Below, one piece after another: positions 33,910 through 46,110 of a DNA stretch of 64,000 bases. The notes beneath the pieces are model-generated. The model saw only the letters and a program-made list of their open reading frames with translations. It searched no databases and was not told the DNA's origin. This stretch comes from Triglochin maritima (lineage: Eukaryota; Streptophyta; Magnoliopsida; Alismatales; Juncaginaceae). The number at the start of each line of letters is the position of its first letter. Position 1 is the stretch's first letter. The stretch spans positions 26,992,501 to 27,056,500 of the forward strand of contig OY821786.1 of the NCBI GenBank assembly GCA_963682175.1, written 5' to 3'. The position numbers and the translations under genes were made by a program.

Positions 33910-35796
33910 GGCATCGAAATTCCGTTCTTTTAAAGGACACTTAGATACTTTAAAAGACACTAAAATCCTTTCTCAAGGATATTGGAAAAGTGGATATGGA
34001 TTCCCACTAAAATCACCGAGGTAAGATGTCTATTTTGACCTCTAGGGTAAGATCTATCAATGAAAGGTTATGTCTTGTCATAACGAAACCCGAAAATGTT
34101 ATGTTATAGTTTTTTGACACTAAGTGAGAACCCACCAAATCCATAAGATTTGCTATCATTTTTTGATCATTTTCATTTCTCAACATTTGTGGTCGGAAAT
34201 GAAAAGCAACGAAAATCTTTAAGGTATGTGGTCGTCCAAACTACGTTTGGTGCACCAAATTATCTAAATAGAATCACCAGTTTGGACAACCATAGTGCAT
34301 TCGGTCATTAAGGGCTATCCTTGGAAATTCAAGTTTGTCTTTCAAATTCGAAGAAATGTGTCCTTTAAACACGAAAGAATCCTCAAAACAAGCCTATTCT
34401 TTTAAAGGATGCTTCGTTTATCATGTACTGCTGTACATCCCCTCATTTCACAAGAAGAACTATGAATGGAACACAACTACACACTATGTAAATGTAATGA
34501 AATGTTGTGTTGTGTCGTGTCATAATGAAACCAAATAGGGATATGCTATGATTTTTTTGACACTGAGAGGTAATTAAGTATCCCGCAATCTCTTTCTCTT
34601 TCATTTTCTCAAACATGGTCTTTGTAAAAAGATCTTGCTGTCAAAACAATAGTTCTCTTTCCTCCAACTCATTTTGTACATTTTACCAATGACAAAATAA
34701 ATTTATATATCGTCATTTATATAATTGTATGTCTGAATTATTACAAAAATTTATACTAATTTTTTTCGTTTTCAAAAATAATTGTTAGAAATGATTAAAA
34801 TTTATTTTATAAATTTAATCAAACAAGATCTATTCTCATGGTTAATCTTTATTATATAGTTTGATGGTATAATTTTGTAACATATTGTCATGGTTTTTAC
34901 ACTCATATAGATTAATTTTTAATATATGATTTAGTGTTTTTGGGTTTTTTGTAATTATGGATGGTAGAGTGAAATTGAGGGAAAATTATATCCTTTAAAG
35001 CACGACGCTAAACATTAAACCTCGAATTTGTCCTTTAAACTTCATGTCTGCCCTTTAAAGAATGTGTATGTTGCTTAATGAGGGATTTTAGTGGTCAAGA
35101 TGTGTCTGGTGGTCCATGAAGCACATTTCGATGAACCGAAATGGGTTCGATCGACTGCTTACCTATAAGCATGGATTCCAATTTCAAAATTTCCAACGAG
35201 TGAACCAAATACAATTCTTTTAAAGGACACTTAGATACTTTATAGGACACTAAAATCCTTTCTCAAGGATACTGGAAAAGTAGATATTGATTCCCACCGA
35301 TGTGAGATTTCCCTTCTAGGGTAAGATCTATGAACTAAACAGAATACAACCTATGATATTGTAGGTTGTGTAATGACTAATTATAGAAAGGTTGTGTCAT
35401 GTCATAATGAAATCCAAAAAGGTTATGTTATAGTTTTTTGACACTAATTGAGAACCCACCAAATCCATAAGATTTGCTAACATTTTTTTATTATTTTCCT
35501 TTCTCAACATTTGTGGTCTGAAACGAAAAGCAAAAGAGACCTCTCAGTTTTGCGGTCAACCAAACCGCGTTCGGTGCACCGAATGCCCTAAATAGAATCA
35601 CCAGTTCGGACAATCGTAATGCATTCGGTCAATATGGTATGTCCTTTAAACTCGAAAGAATACTCAAATAACAAACCCGTTCTTTTAAAAGATACTTCCT
35701 TTATCATGTACGCATCCCCTCATTGCACGAGAAGAAGTATGAATGAAACACAATACAAACTATGTAATGAAAGGTTGGGTTGTCTCCTGCCATAAC
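33910..35796. repeat. Unclassified repeat, tandem duplication of a unit of about 1.29 kb
   Basis: The block starting 'ttcttttaaaggacacttagatact' at 33925 recurs at about 35215. Later blocks also recur in order: 'cctcatttcac.agaagaa', 'gacactgagaggtaattaagtatcccgcaatctc', 'agaaatgattaaaatttat'. The second copy is cut by the solo LTR at 35797 and resumes at 39850. A third partial copy lies at 50957-51800. The sequence is AT-rich, with repeated 'tcctttaaa' and no coding signal. Identity unknown. Confidence 0.6.
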
Positions 35797-37118
35797 TGTA
35801 AGACGTAATGGCCCCAATTAATCTAATCAAATTAGGCTTAATTCCCACTTAATTAAACAAGATATGCAGCAAAAATGATTTAAAACAAGGTAGGGAAAAG
35901 CAATGCAAACCACATGTGACAAGGCGATTTTATAGAGGTTTGGCCTACCACCTACTTCCTCTCTTGCAAGCTCCACTCATGAGTTCACTATCCACTCCCC
36001 ATTCCGGGTCGGGAGAGAACGCTTTTACAAAGCAAGCTCCAGGAACCTCGCAAACTTGGTTTACTCTTCTCACAATCCGAGAAGGAACACTTCAGGCTTT
36101 CACCGAAATCTATACTTCTTTTGATAACAAATGTTTTGGTGGAACAACACTCTCTAACTTGAGCACACTTTGAGTATGAGTTGAATTGATCAAAGATGTG
36201 GAGGTTTAGGCTTTGAGTGTAGGATTAGGGATTTCTTGATTGGGAGAAGTCTCTCTAGTATATGGAGAAATTGGAAGTGTGAGAGTTGTCTAAGCAATGT
36301 GTTTGGACCTATATTTAGAAGATCCTAAAGATTTCTAGCCGTTGGGGAAGAATTTATTGATTTCTGTGTAAGATATACAAAATAGAAATTGAGGATCAGC
36401 AATTTTGTCCCTCAACGGTAGACCGAATCGGGAATAACGGTCGACTGTTACTTTAAAATTAAAGAACTAAAGAACGGTTGAACCACTTAGTCTATGACTT
36501 AAGTCATCGATCGAACCAGGTTAGGGTTCAGTCAACCGATCTAGGGGTTTTAGCTAGGGTAAAGGTATAACGGTCGAACAAAAATATTGGTTACGTTCGA
36601 CCGAAAGTAACAAGCACTTTGGGCTCAAGAAATGTGTTTATCAGGTCGACCGTTTTATGGTCAACGTTCGACCAGTGGCCAATTGTATTTTAGGGGTTGG
36701 TTGAATTTATACAAATACAATCGTTGTATAATAAGACAAGGTTAATGTTCATCCGAAAAATACGGGAACGGTCAACTGAAATGTCAAAAACGGTAGACCA
36801 GATAAGCTAGGGAAATTAACTTAGAGACTTTGTTAAAATCGGTCGAACAAAAAACTTGTTTTGGTCGACCGATTGGCACAGGAAGTTTAGGTTATGGTTT
36901 AGTGATTTTCCAGCTAAGGTTTGGGTGATCTATTGAAGTCCAATTGATGTGAAATTTTATGTGTGACTTCTACAAGGAACCTAGTGTGTATGTGAGTAAG
37001 TTTTAACTCTAGTTACTTAAAATTACACAAGTTCCTAAGAGTCAAAATAAGGTAAAATTACATGTCTTCAAATAGCTTTGATTACATGTCTTGACTTCAT
37101 TCCATTCCTCTTGTGTCT

Positions 37119-38637
37119 GTTGGCTTTGTGGCCTTAATATATGTTTTGATGATTTAATCAACCTAATCTCAATCACAATCAATGTAGAGTAGCACACATA
37201 TTGCATAACATATATATTGTATTGTGCTAACTTCTACTGGTGATCAAGACTCAAGGAAGAAAAGAAATCAAGTCAAGACATGTAATAAAGCTCATTTGAA
37301 GATATGTAATCTTGATTTATTTTGAGTCTTAGGAACTATGTGTACTTGAGCATACTTGAGCTAAAACCTAATCTAACACACACTAGGTTCCCTATAGAAG
37401 TCACACACAAAATTTCACAACAATTGGACTTCAATAGATCACCCAAACTAGGACCGGAAAACACTTAAACCAAACCTGAACTGTCAGTGCCAAATCGGTC
37501 GACCGGAACGAGTTCTTTTTTCGACCGATTGGGTCAGTTGATACTGTAAGCCTAAGTGTTGAACCGGTCGACCATTGCAAGCCTTTTGTTCGACCCTCTA
37601 CACGTGTCAAGTGACGGTTAGACTTGTCGTATTCTACAACGGTCAGATTTCCCAAATCCTCAAATTTACCAGACTTTCGATCGACCGACATTAACCTATC
37701 GATCAACCGATCAATCAATCTTTGGTCACCCTGAACACTCTGGAAATTTTTGGTCGAACGTCTCCTAGAGTTAGGTCGACCGAAACTCATTTTCTCTTTG
37801 AACCCAGAAGTGCATGGAAGTTTTTGGTCGTACAAACCCTTTCCTTAGTTCGACCGATCCATCCTTTACCATACGAAAACCCTAGAACAGTCGACCGATC
37901 CCCAATTTCCTTTGACCATTCACTTAAGTGAACTTAAGTTATAGCTAGATTTGACCAAATGGTCGACCGGTAAGCCCGATTTGGTCGATCGATTCTGTCC
38001 TGAATTGTGGTATGCACTTCACTATTTTGTGTATCTTACACAACAACTTACCATACATGTCCCAATGGCTATAACCCACTTAGAGCTTATAAATAGAGTT
38101 GCCCAAACCTTGTTTTGACAACTCTCCCACTACTATTTGTTATATACACTAGAGAGAAACTCCCAAGCTCCAAATTCCCCAATCCTACTCTCCAAGCCAA
38201 ACTTCCACACTTTAGATCATTGCCTTATCAAAATCTAAGTTGCTCAAGTTAGAGATTGATTGTTCCACTCATTTGTCTGTCAAGAAGTAAGGATTTCGGT
38301 GAAAGCCCGAAGTGTTCCCTCTCAGATTGTGAGAGGCAGAAATCAAGCTAGTGAGGGTTGTTCGCGGAGCTTGTGTTGTAAAGGCTTAACCTCGGCCCGG
38401 AACAAGATTGATAGTGAAGACGTAGGCGGAGCTCAAGGGAGATTAAGCAGAGCTTGCAAGAGAGGAGGTAGGCGGGAGGCTGAAGCTCTATAAAATCTTT
38501 CAGTGCCTTTTGTGGTTTGCTGATTTTCTTGTCTTTACTTACCTTTGTTTTATTTTCCGCTGCATATCTTTGATTGAGCAAGTAGAGGTTAAGTAACCCT
38601 AAAAGTGATTAGAACTAAAACCATACACGATCCTACA
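37119..38637 (+). repeat. 5' LTR of element E
   Basis: 1519 bp, TGTTGGC...GATCCTACA. CGGTCGACCG-type palindromes at 37494-37987, TATAAATA at 38088-38095, then the conserved 'gagagaaac...cctcggcccgg' block. Confidence 0.85.
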
Positions 38638-38639
38638 TT

Positions 38640-38651
38640 TGGTATCAAAGC
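38640..38651 (+). other. Primer-binding site of element E (initiator tRNA-Met)
   Basis: TGGTATCAAAGC, one mismatch from TGGTATCAGAGC, 2 nt after the LTR end. Identical to the J site. Confidence 0.87.
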
Positions 38652-38689
38652 TTTGTGAGCTAAATTGCATGCTTAATCGTATTTTTAGC

Positions 38690-39535
38690 ATGGTATCTAC
38701 ATCATCTAATCATATAGAAGGATTATGCACAACTAGGCTTCCTTTGCTTAACTGGTCTAATTATGATTATTGGAAGAATCGGATGAAAATTTTCCTAATT
38801 TATAATGACCTTAAGTATTGGATTTTCCTTCAAAATCCCTACATCATGAACATCTTGTATTATGGCCTTAATGAGGAAGAATACAATAGGATTAGGGGTT
38901 GTGAGAGTGCTTTTGAGATTTGGCATAGATTGCAAATGCATCATGAGGGTGATAGCAAAACTAAGGAAACTCACATTAGACTCCTTATGCATAAATATGA
39001 AATCTTTTGTATGCAAATCAATGAAAACATAAGGGAAATCAACACTCGCTTCACCGATATCACTAACTCTCTTTTGGTTCTTGGAAGAAAAATCAATGAA
39101 GGAGAGATGACAACGAAGTTCCTCCGGTCACTAAGCAACGATTGAGAAGATAATGTGGTCGCAATTGAAGAAGCACACGACCTTTCCTAACTCAAGATGG
39201 AGGACTTAATTGGAAATGTCATGGCTTATGAACCTCAAATCAACCATCAAAAGGCGAAGGAAGCCTCCAAGAACAAACCCACCTTGGCATTATATTCAAA
39301 ATTCGATGAGCCAAGGAAAGGAGTAGAGAATGAGGACATTGAAGTCCTTGGCCAAGATTTCTTCAAATTCCTGAAGAAGGATAAGGAAGAAACAAGAGAA
39401 AGAAGAGGAAGGAGAATTGAGAAAAAGAAAAGGAGAAGGAAGAGAGTGGAAATGAGAAAAGAGAAAGGGAGAAGAAGTAGAAAAGGGAGAGGAGAAGAGA
39501 AAAGGAGAAGAGAAGAGCAAGAGAAGAGAAAGGAA
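38690..39535 (+). pseudogene. gag: Copia gag of element E, broken and truncated
   Basis: ATG at 38690 (MVSTSSNHIEGLCTTRLPLL). Copia gag core: NWSNYDYWKNRM near residue 25, IRGCESAFEIWHRL near 70, LVLGRKINEGEMT near 130. In-frame stops: TGA at 39143-39145, where J has Trp in SNDWED, and TAA at 39188-39190, where J has Lys. The frame then stays open through a Lys/Glu/Arg-rich tail until it runs into LTR sequence near 39536. Compared with J, a stretch after KYW is missing, so the two copies have separate histories. Confidence 0.78.
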
Positions 39536-39712
39536 GGAGGAAGTAGGCGAGAGGCCGAACCTCTATAAAAGAATTCGGTGCCTTTTGTGGTTTGCTGAAT
39601 TTTTTGTCTTTACTTGCCTTTGTTTTAATTTCCGTTGAACATCTTTGATTGAGCAAGTAGAGGATAATTAACCCTAAAAGTGATTAGAACTAAGACCATA
39701 CACGATTTGACA
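39536..39712 (+). repeat. 3' LTR remnant of element E
   Basis: Matches the last part of the E 5' LTR from 'ggaggtaggcgggaggc' (38463) to the end. The junction with gag falls in purine-rich sequence on both sides, suggesting a deletion through short homology. The end reads CACGATTTGACA rather than CACGATCCTACA. Confidence 0.75.
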
Positions 39713-39849
39713 GTGTCTTGATCACTTATAGATGTTAGCACAATACAATATATTTTCTGTGCATTATGTGTGCTACACTACATTTCATTGTGATTAAGAT
39801 TAAGTTGATTAAATCATCAAAACATGAATTAAGGCCAAAAAACCAACAA

Positions 39850-40446
39850 TAACGAAACCCAATAGGGATATGCTATATTTTTGACACTAAGAGGTAATTG
39901 AGTATCCCGCAATCTCTCTCTTTCTTCTTCTCAAACATGATCATTAGAAATGATTAAAATTTATTTTTTGAAATTTAATCTAATAAGATCTATTCTCATG
40001 GTCAATCTTTATAGTTTTATGGTATAATTTTGTAACATATTGTCAAGGTATTTTAAGACACTCATATAGACTAATATTTTAAAATATGATTTAGTATTTT
40101 TGTTAATTATTTTTTTTAATTATGTACGGTAGAAGGAAATTGAGGGAAAATATTTCCCTTTTCTATGGATGACACAAAAACACGGAAAATTATGACGTAA
40201 GATGAGCTTTCGATTTGGATTTTTGGCGACAATTTTTACTTAAATCCCAGAAATTTCACTAGATATTTTTGAGTGACTTGTTAATTCTATTTAATCTGAT
40301 TCTCTTCATTCATGAAATTGTGTTGATAATCATTTCAGAGTAGAAGACAAATAACATTCTAAAAGTACAATTTCAATTAATTTAAATCTTCAAGTTACAT
40401 ACACCCGACAACAATAACAAAAAGATGACAACAACTTGTGCAAAAG
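39850..40446. repeat. Continuation of the second copy of the 1.29-kb repeat
   Basis: Follows TSD ATAAC and matches 34520-34980 ('gaaacccaatagggatatgctat', 'gatctattctcatgg', 'gatttagtatttttg'). It then runs into AT-rich sequence up to element F, in which nothing is recognised. Confidence 0.6.
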
Positions 40447-40829
40447 TGTTAGCAAACAACGATTCTACAGGTTCAGGAGTACCTTTCTTGGAGAGAACCT
40501 GTGGCAGCGGAAGGAAGATCGGAGGTCACCCTACGGAATCCTTTTCACCGGTCGGTCTCCTACTCTCTTGGAGAAGGAGCACGAGTCCACAACCCAAGAG
40601 TCCACGGAATGAGCTTGGTGGAGGTGGAGGGACGAAATGGGAGAGAGAGGAGGTGGCGGCTAAGGTTTGGTGGGGCTAGGGTTTGCACACTTGTTCTTCC
40701 ATCCAATGGGAGGCTCCCCTCCTTATATAGATGGCTCCACCCTAAACCCTTAAATGTGTAGTCCAATAGGGACGCGCCATGTGTCAGTGCTTTGGGCAAA
40801 TATCTTATTAATCCTAGATTAATCCAATA
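40447..40829 (-). repeat. 3' LTR of element F
   Basis: 383 bp. On the minus strand it starts TATTGGATTAATC directly after a polypurine run (gtgggaga, complement of 40830-40837), so the TA start is not an alignment artefact. Minus-strand TATATAA-like motif near 40726. Confidence 0.9.
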
Positions 40830-42086
40830 TCTCCCACTTGCACAACAACACGATAACAACATGTCATCTGCTTTTGTGTCCTCGACACATATGCATATAT
40901 CCCAGATACATACAATCACACAATGGCAATATGTCACCTCTTTATGTGTCCCCGACACATATGTATATATCTCTGATACATACAACTACTCCTCTCTCCA
41001 AGTACACATCCACAATACGCAAGTCTCTGATAATGTATCCTCGATACACGACCATCTGTGTCCCCGATACATGTACTCTTCCGATCATTTGGACAAATGG
41101 GTCGTGCGACCGGTGATGCACTTGCAATTTAGGAGTCTCAAACTAGAAACCTTACTAGAAGGTCAGAATGACAACATCCTCATAAAAACAACAAATAAGC
41201 AGTCAAAAATGCACATCACAGTTCCCCAGGTTTACTCAGAAACTCACTTAACATGAACGGTATCTCGATCCCACGAAGAGAATACCTTCTTGTCCTCAAG
41301 GTACTTGCTACTGTATCCAATACAGTTGGGCCCAACAAATACTTTTAGCGCAGTCGAGTCAAACCTTTCCCTTCGCCCCAGACAACGATTACACTCAGAG
41401 TGGACTCCTTTCCCGAAGATGCTTCTTTAGACTGAATCTCTCATGGTCATAGATAACATCCCAAAGTAGCCACATCAACTCTTTGCTTCATGGTGTCGTC
41501 GAAGGTCACTGAAGGCAACTAATGACAATCAAGTCTTGCACTTACACAGTGAAGGAGCAGGGATCCATCCTTTCACTTCCAAATGGTTGCTCAGCACATG
41601 TTGTATGACAAACATGTTATGGAGGATCATACTGTACACAACAGTATGTCTGTCTCTCAACACCATACAAGTCTTAGTCCAGTTGCACCCCCTTTGCGCC
41701 TGATCCGAGCTTCATCATTGTCGCCTTAACACCATACAGGTGCCACATGGCGCCACATGTGATGCTCGCACTTGGCTTCTATAGGTCAAATGAATCGTGG
41801 AAACATTCATGTCAATCCTCACCAACATAGAGGATCTCATCTTGATTCCTAATCAAGGCGACTGTCCTATCATGAACTGCTCTGCATCTATCATACCAGA
41901 TCTCCTCATGATCAGTCTCATCTCTGCTCACTATCAAAAGCGCCAGAGGCGAATGCTCGTGTGAGGAGCATTCTTCAGCCTATTGACAGAATAATATTTT
42001 ATGCTAGGACAACTACATCAACCAAACAGATATAGTCGAAAGGAAAACACAATCACTCATAAAAGGAAGTTAGACATGTCAATGCA
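40830..42086 (-). other. 3' noncoding region of element F with hairpin array
   Basis: 1.26 kb between pol and the 3' LTR. The half near the LTR (40875-41071) carries an array of short hairpins; the remainder shows no coding or repeat signal by eye. Confidence 0.65.
40875..41071. repeat. Array of short covarying hairpins in the F 3' region
   Basis: Four stems with 3-nt loops: TGTGTC-ctc-GACACA (40875-40889), TGTGTC-ccc-GACACA (40945-40959), TGTATC-ctc-GATACA (41034-41048) and TGTGTC-ccc-GATACA (41057-41071, one G-U pair). Between them are weaker 'TATATC-nnn-GATACA' units. The first two lie in a 70-bp tandem repeat. Confidence 0.65.
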
Positions 42087-45000
42087 TCAAAGTCTGCGTA
42101 AGCCTAAGGACTTCACATGAGACACAAACGAGTCCTTAGCTATAGCCTTGGTAAGAGGGTCAGCTACCATAAGACTAGTAGACACATGTCTTAACACAAC
42201 TTCCTTTCTCGCTATGATGTCCTTCACAAAATGATACCTAACCTGTATATGTTTGGTCTTTCCATGATATTTGGGGTCTTTCACATAATAAAGGGCAGCC
42301 ATGCTGTCACAATAGACAACAACAGGCTCATCCGATGTCTCTACTAGCCCAGTATGTTGTAGGAACCTCCTAACCAAACTGCCTCCTGTACTGCTGCAGA
42401 GCATGCAACATACTCTGCTTCCATAGTCGACAGGGCTATACATGTTTGCTTCTTGCTGGACCATGAGATGGCCCCATTAGCCAGCAAGAAAGCACAACCA
42501 GAGGTAGACTTCCTTTCATCAATGTCTCCAGCCCAATCGACATCACTATAGCCAATCAGGCGGAGATCTCATGCTTGGTAACACAGCATGTAGTTACTCG
42601 TTCGTCTGAGGTATCTCATGATTCTCTTGACTGCCTTCCAGTGCTCCATGCTTGGGCTAGACTGGCATCGACTCACCATGCCCACATCATAACAAATGTC
42701 TGGCCTAGTACACATCATAGCGTACATAAGGCTTCCCACAACATTGGAGTATGGAACCTTGCTCATGTTGGCCTTCTCTTCAGGAGTCTCAGGATGCTTA
42801 TCAAAGCTCAAGTGCAAACCTTTCTCAAGATGTTGTTAATATAAGTCTTTTGAGACAATCCCAGAAGTCTCTTGGACCTATTTCTAACTATCTTGACACC
42901 AAAGACGTAGCTAGCTTCACCCATGTCCTTCATATAAAACGTGGAGGACAACCACTCTTTAGTTGATTTCAGCAACTCTTTGCTATTGCCAGCCATGAGT
43001 ATGTCATCAACATACAAGGTCAGAATGACAAATTTACCATTGGATCTCTTAACGTACACACAGTGATCTTCCTCAAGCATAGAGAACGCATTCTCTGATA
43101 TAGCTTGATGGAAGCGAATGTTCCAATGTTTAGACGCTTGTTTTAAGCCATAGAAGGACTTATTGAGCTTGCACACTTTGCGCTCTTGTCATTTGACTTC
43201 AAAACCTTGAGGTTGATACATATAGATCTCCTCCTCAAGTTCTCCATTGAGGAAAGCAGTCTTTACATCCATTTGGTAAAGCGATAAGTCCATCTGAGCT
43301 ACAATAGCTAGTAGAAGGCGGATGAAGGCAAACCTAACCACGAGTGAAAAGGTTTCCTCAAAATCCACGTCTTCTCTTTGGGTGTAGTCTTTAGCTACCA
43401 GTCTAGCCTTGAATCTATCAATAGATCCATCCTTCTTCCTCTTAATCTTGAGGATCCACTTGGCCCCAATGGCCTTTCGGTTCAGCGGTAAGTCGACCAA
43501 GTCCTAGACTCGATTAACTTTCATCGACTCCAACTCTTCCTTTATAGCTTCTAACCACTCTTTCGCATTTGGACCTTCCAAAACCTCTTTCAAGGTCTCC
43601 GGTTCTTGCTCATCGATTACTGTCATCCCAGATGATTCATAATCAATTTCTTCTTGAGCTATCATGAGGGCCTCTTCCTCTAAGCGAAACTGCCTACGAG
43701 GAATGAGCCCGCGTTTACTTCGACGCAGATGGGTATCTGATGGCTCATCCTCCGTGAGAGCTATTGGATCCTCAGCATTGCTTCTCCCATTAGGATTGAC
43801 TGGTGGAACCTCATGTTCAACTTCCAGATCCTGATCCCGTGGAGTGGCAATGTCCTCATCTTGTTTTTCAAAGAAGTCCACTGACTCTTTGATAGCTCCA
43901 GCAAGAGTTGGAAAAACATTTTCCAAGAATGTGGCATCCCTAGACTCCAGTTCCGTCCTTCTTTCATTCTCGTCTAACCCGATAAAAACATAACCTTTGG
44001 AGAGATTACTGTATTTTACAAAGATACACTTTTTCCCTCTAGGTCCTAGTTTTCCATATCGATGACTAGTAGAATGAATGTATGTCGTGCATCCCCAAGG
44101 ATGCATCACACTAAAATCAGGCTTCCGTCTTGTCCATAACTCATATGGAGTTGAGGGAACCGATTTTGTTGGAACGCTATTGAGGATGTAGGCAGCAATC
44201 ATTAGAGCATCTCCCCAAAACGAAATTGGCAAGCTCGCATGCGCCATCATGGATCTAACTATGTCTAGCAACGTTCTATTCCTTCTCTCAGCAACACCAT
44301 TTTGCCGAGGAGTATAAGGCATAGTGAGTTGTCTAGATATCCCCTTTTCATCACATAACTCTTTGAACATTATGGAGAGATACTCCCCACCTCTGTCCGT
44401 TCTGAGAGTTTTTATCTTATTATCTAATTGATTCTCTACCAAGCTCATGAATTTCTTAAAGCATTCTAGAGCTTCTGACTTGTGAGAAATAAGATAAATA
44501 TGACCATATCTAGTGTAGTCATCAATAAATGTGATGAAGTAACTTTGTCCATGTCTAGTACGCACATTCAAAGGTCCACAAATATCCGAGTGAATTAGTT
44601 CTAAAGGAGAAGTAGCCTTAATGGCTTTTCCGAACGGTTTTCTAGTTTCCTTTCCAACTAGACAAGATTCACAAATCGGCAATTCAAATTTGGAGCATTC
44701 TCCTAATACCCCATCCTTTGCCAACATGTTCATCCAGTCAACACCAATGTGACCTAGTCTAGCATCCCACATAACTGAATCATTATTCATGGAACTTTGA
44801 CTCATAAAGGCACTAGTGTTATGATTGAAATCATAAATTGCGTCCAACACAATAAAACCGTCTGAAAGAAAGGCACGTCCATAATAAATGTTAGCAAGGT
44901 ATAAACCCATATCATTGTTCTCAAAAACAACTTTAAAACCATGTCTCATCAAAACAACAACAGAAATAATATTTCGTCGTATAGCTGGTGCATACAACAC

Positions 45001-46110
45001 GTTGTGAAGTAATAGGATCCGGCCACTTCGCAAAGCCACTTTGCATGTGCCAACTCCAAGAACTTCAATGCTAGTGTTGTTCGCCATGTTTATTCGCCTC
45101 CCACTTGGAACACGACGATATTACACGAAGGCAGAACGATCCTTTGTTACGTGGTCCGTGGCACGTGAATCCACAATCCACACAGGAGAGTGATCAGTGA
45201 GCATCACAGAACTAGTCATGTTACAATTCAAGGGATTACACACAGTAATTACCTTTTGCTCAGTGCACTCACGAGCAAAATGTCCAGTCTTTCGGTAGTT
45301 AAAACAAGTCACATTAGACTTATCTTTCCCACCTCTGGATCCTCGAGGTCGTTTCTTTCCAGCTTTGTTTTCTATTTTGTTTTTATTTGCACCCTTCTTG
45401 CCTTTAAAACCCTGAGCTCTATCTCTTTTGCGCTTAAAACCTGCACTCCTCCGAGGAGCGCCAGCTTCAGCAGCAAACACTTCAGTTAGAGGGGCTTCCG
45501 CAAGCATGCGGTCCTCCTCTAGCTCTAGGTGTTTTGCGGCCTGGTCAAATGTCCTGATGTCATCAGCATGAGTCAGATGGACCTTCATATGCTCCCAACT
45601 CTTCGAAGGCAATGATTTGATGAGAGCAGACACTTGCTCCTCATCGGTCTTAGCACGACCGACAGCGCTCAGCTCGCTTATCATGTTTGACATTGGGGTC
45701 ATATGTTGCCTCATCGTGTGACCTTGGCGCATTTTATACCCATCAAACATGAGCCCAAGCTGGCAGGCCCTTGTGACGGAGGTCACTCCGTACTGAAACT
45801 TCACAGCTTCCCACAAGGCCTTTGCAGTTTGCAATTTTTCGAACCGCAGTAACAAATCATCTCGCATCGAACTCAGAATTGTAATGCGAGCAATATGGTC
45901 TTTATTTTTCCATGCATTATAGACATCCATATTTCTGCGATGCTGCGCAGTGTTTCCCTCCTCGGGGGGAGACATAGTTTGGGTTTTATTTTCTAACATG
46001 TCCTGATCCTCTAAGAGATACACAATTTTACGATGCCACGGATCGTAATTTCTTTCATTGAGTTTATCTCCTCGAGTCAGATTAGCGACAATGCTTTTGG
46101 AAGCAGCCAT
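42087..46110 (-). pseudogene. gag-pol: Copia gag-pol polyprotein of element F, broken
   Basis: Minus strand from ATG 46110 (MAASKSIVANLTRGDKL). Gag body, then a CCHC knuckle whose second Cys is Tyr (CFNYRKTGHFAREC, about 45310). Protease motif is DSRATDH instead of DSGATDH (about 45155), then a TAA at 45121-45123. Pre-integrase zinc region and integrase core follow: [15 protein letters not shown] and NGVAERRNR supply the D,D,E residues. A TAG at 43504-43506 replaces the expected Trp before DLVDLP. RT: MDVKTAFLNGELEEEIYM and YVDD (about 43010), with a TGA at 43189-43191 between them. A frameshift with loss of some residues follows near 42810. RNase H: DWAGDIDE, STMEAEY and YCDSMAALYY, with a second shift near 42465. 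The frame is constant from 46110 to 42808, so it was one ORF. Not functional. Confidence 0.92.

Larger units (their letters stand above)
37119..39712 (+). mobile_element. Element E: copia gag-only deletion derivative
   Basis: 2594 bp, TGTTGGC...GATTTGACA, with perfect TSD GTGTC (37114-37118 and 39713-39717), inserted in the opposite orientation inside a solo LTR of its own family. Contains a full 5' LTR, primer site and broken gag, then jumps straight into the last 177 bp of the 3' LTR. The gag tail, all of pol and most of the 3' LTR were deleted. Confidence 0.85.
35797..39849 (-). repeat. Copia solo LTR (minus strand) split by element E
   Basis: Ends TGTAAGACG (35797) and ...AACCAACA (39849) with perfect TSD ATAAC (35792-35796 and 39850-39854). 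On minus it reads TGTTGGTTTTTTGGCC...CTTACA, the J/E-type LTR. Removing E and one GTGTC copy leaves about 1450 bp of continuous LTR ('gatcaagacacaagagg' is restored). Contains a CGGTCGACCG cluster at 36417-36885, somewhat decayed. Confidence 0.85.

Noticed and set aside
35797..39849. Inversion inside one copia element, like J
   Set aside because: The inner borders carry their own TSD (GTGTC) and proper LTR ends, so it is a nested insertion in opposite orientation.
40425..40761. Overlapping ORFs near 40501 and again near 48281
   Set aside because: They are the two F LTRs read in sense frames; the duplication reflects the LTR pair, not a gene family.
40875..41071. CRISPR-like repeat array
   Set aside because: Units are short self-complementary stems at irregular spacing inside a plant copia element, with no constant repeat length or cas genes.
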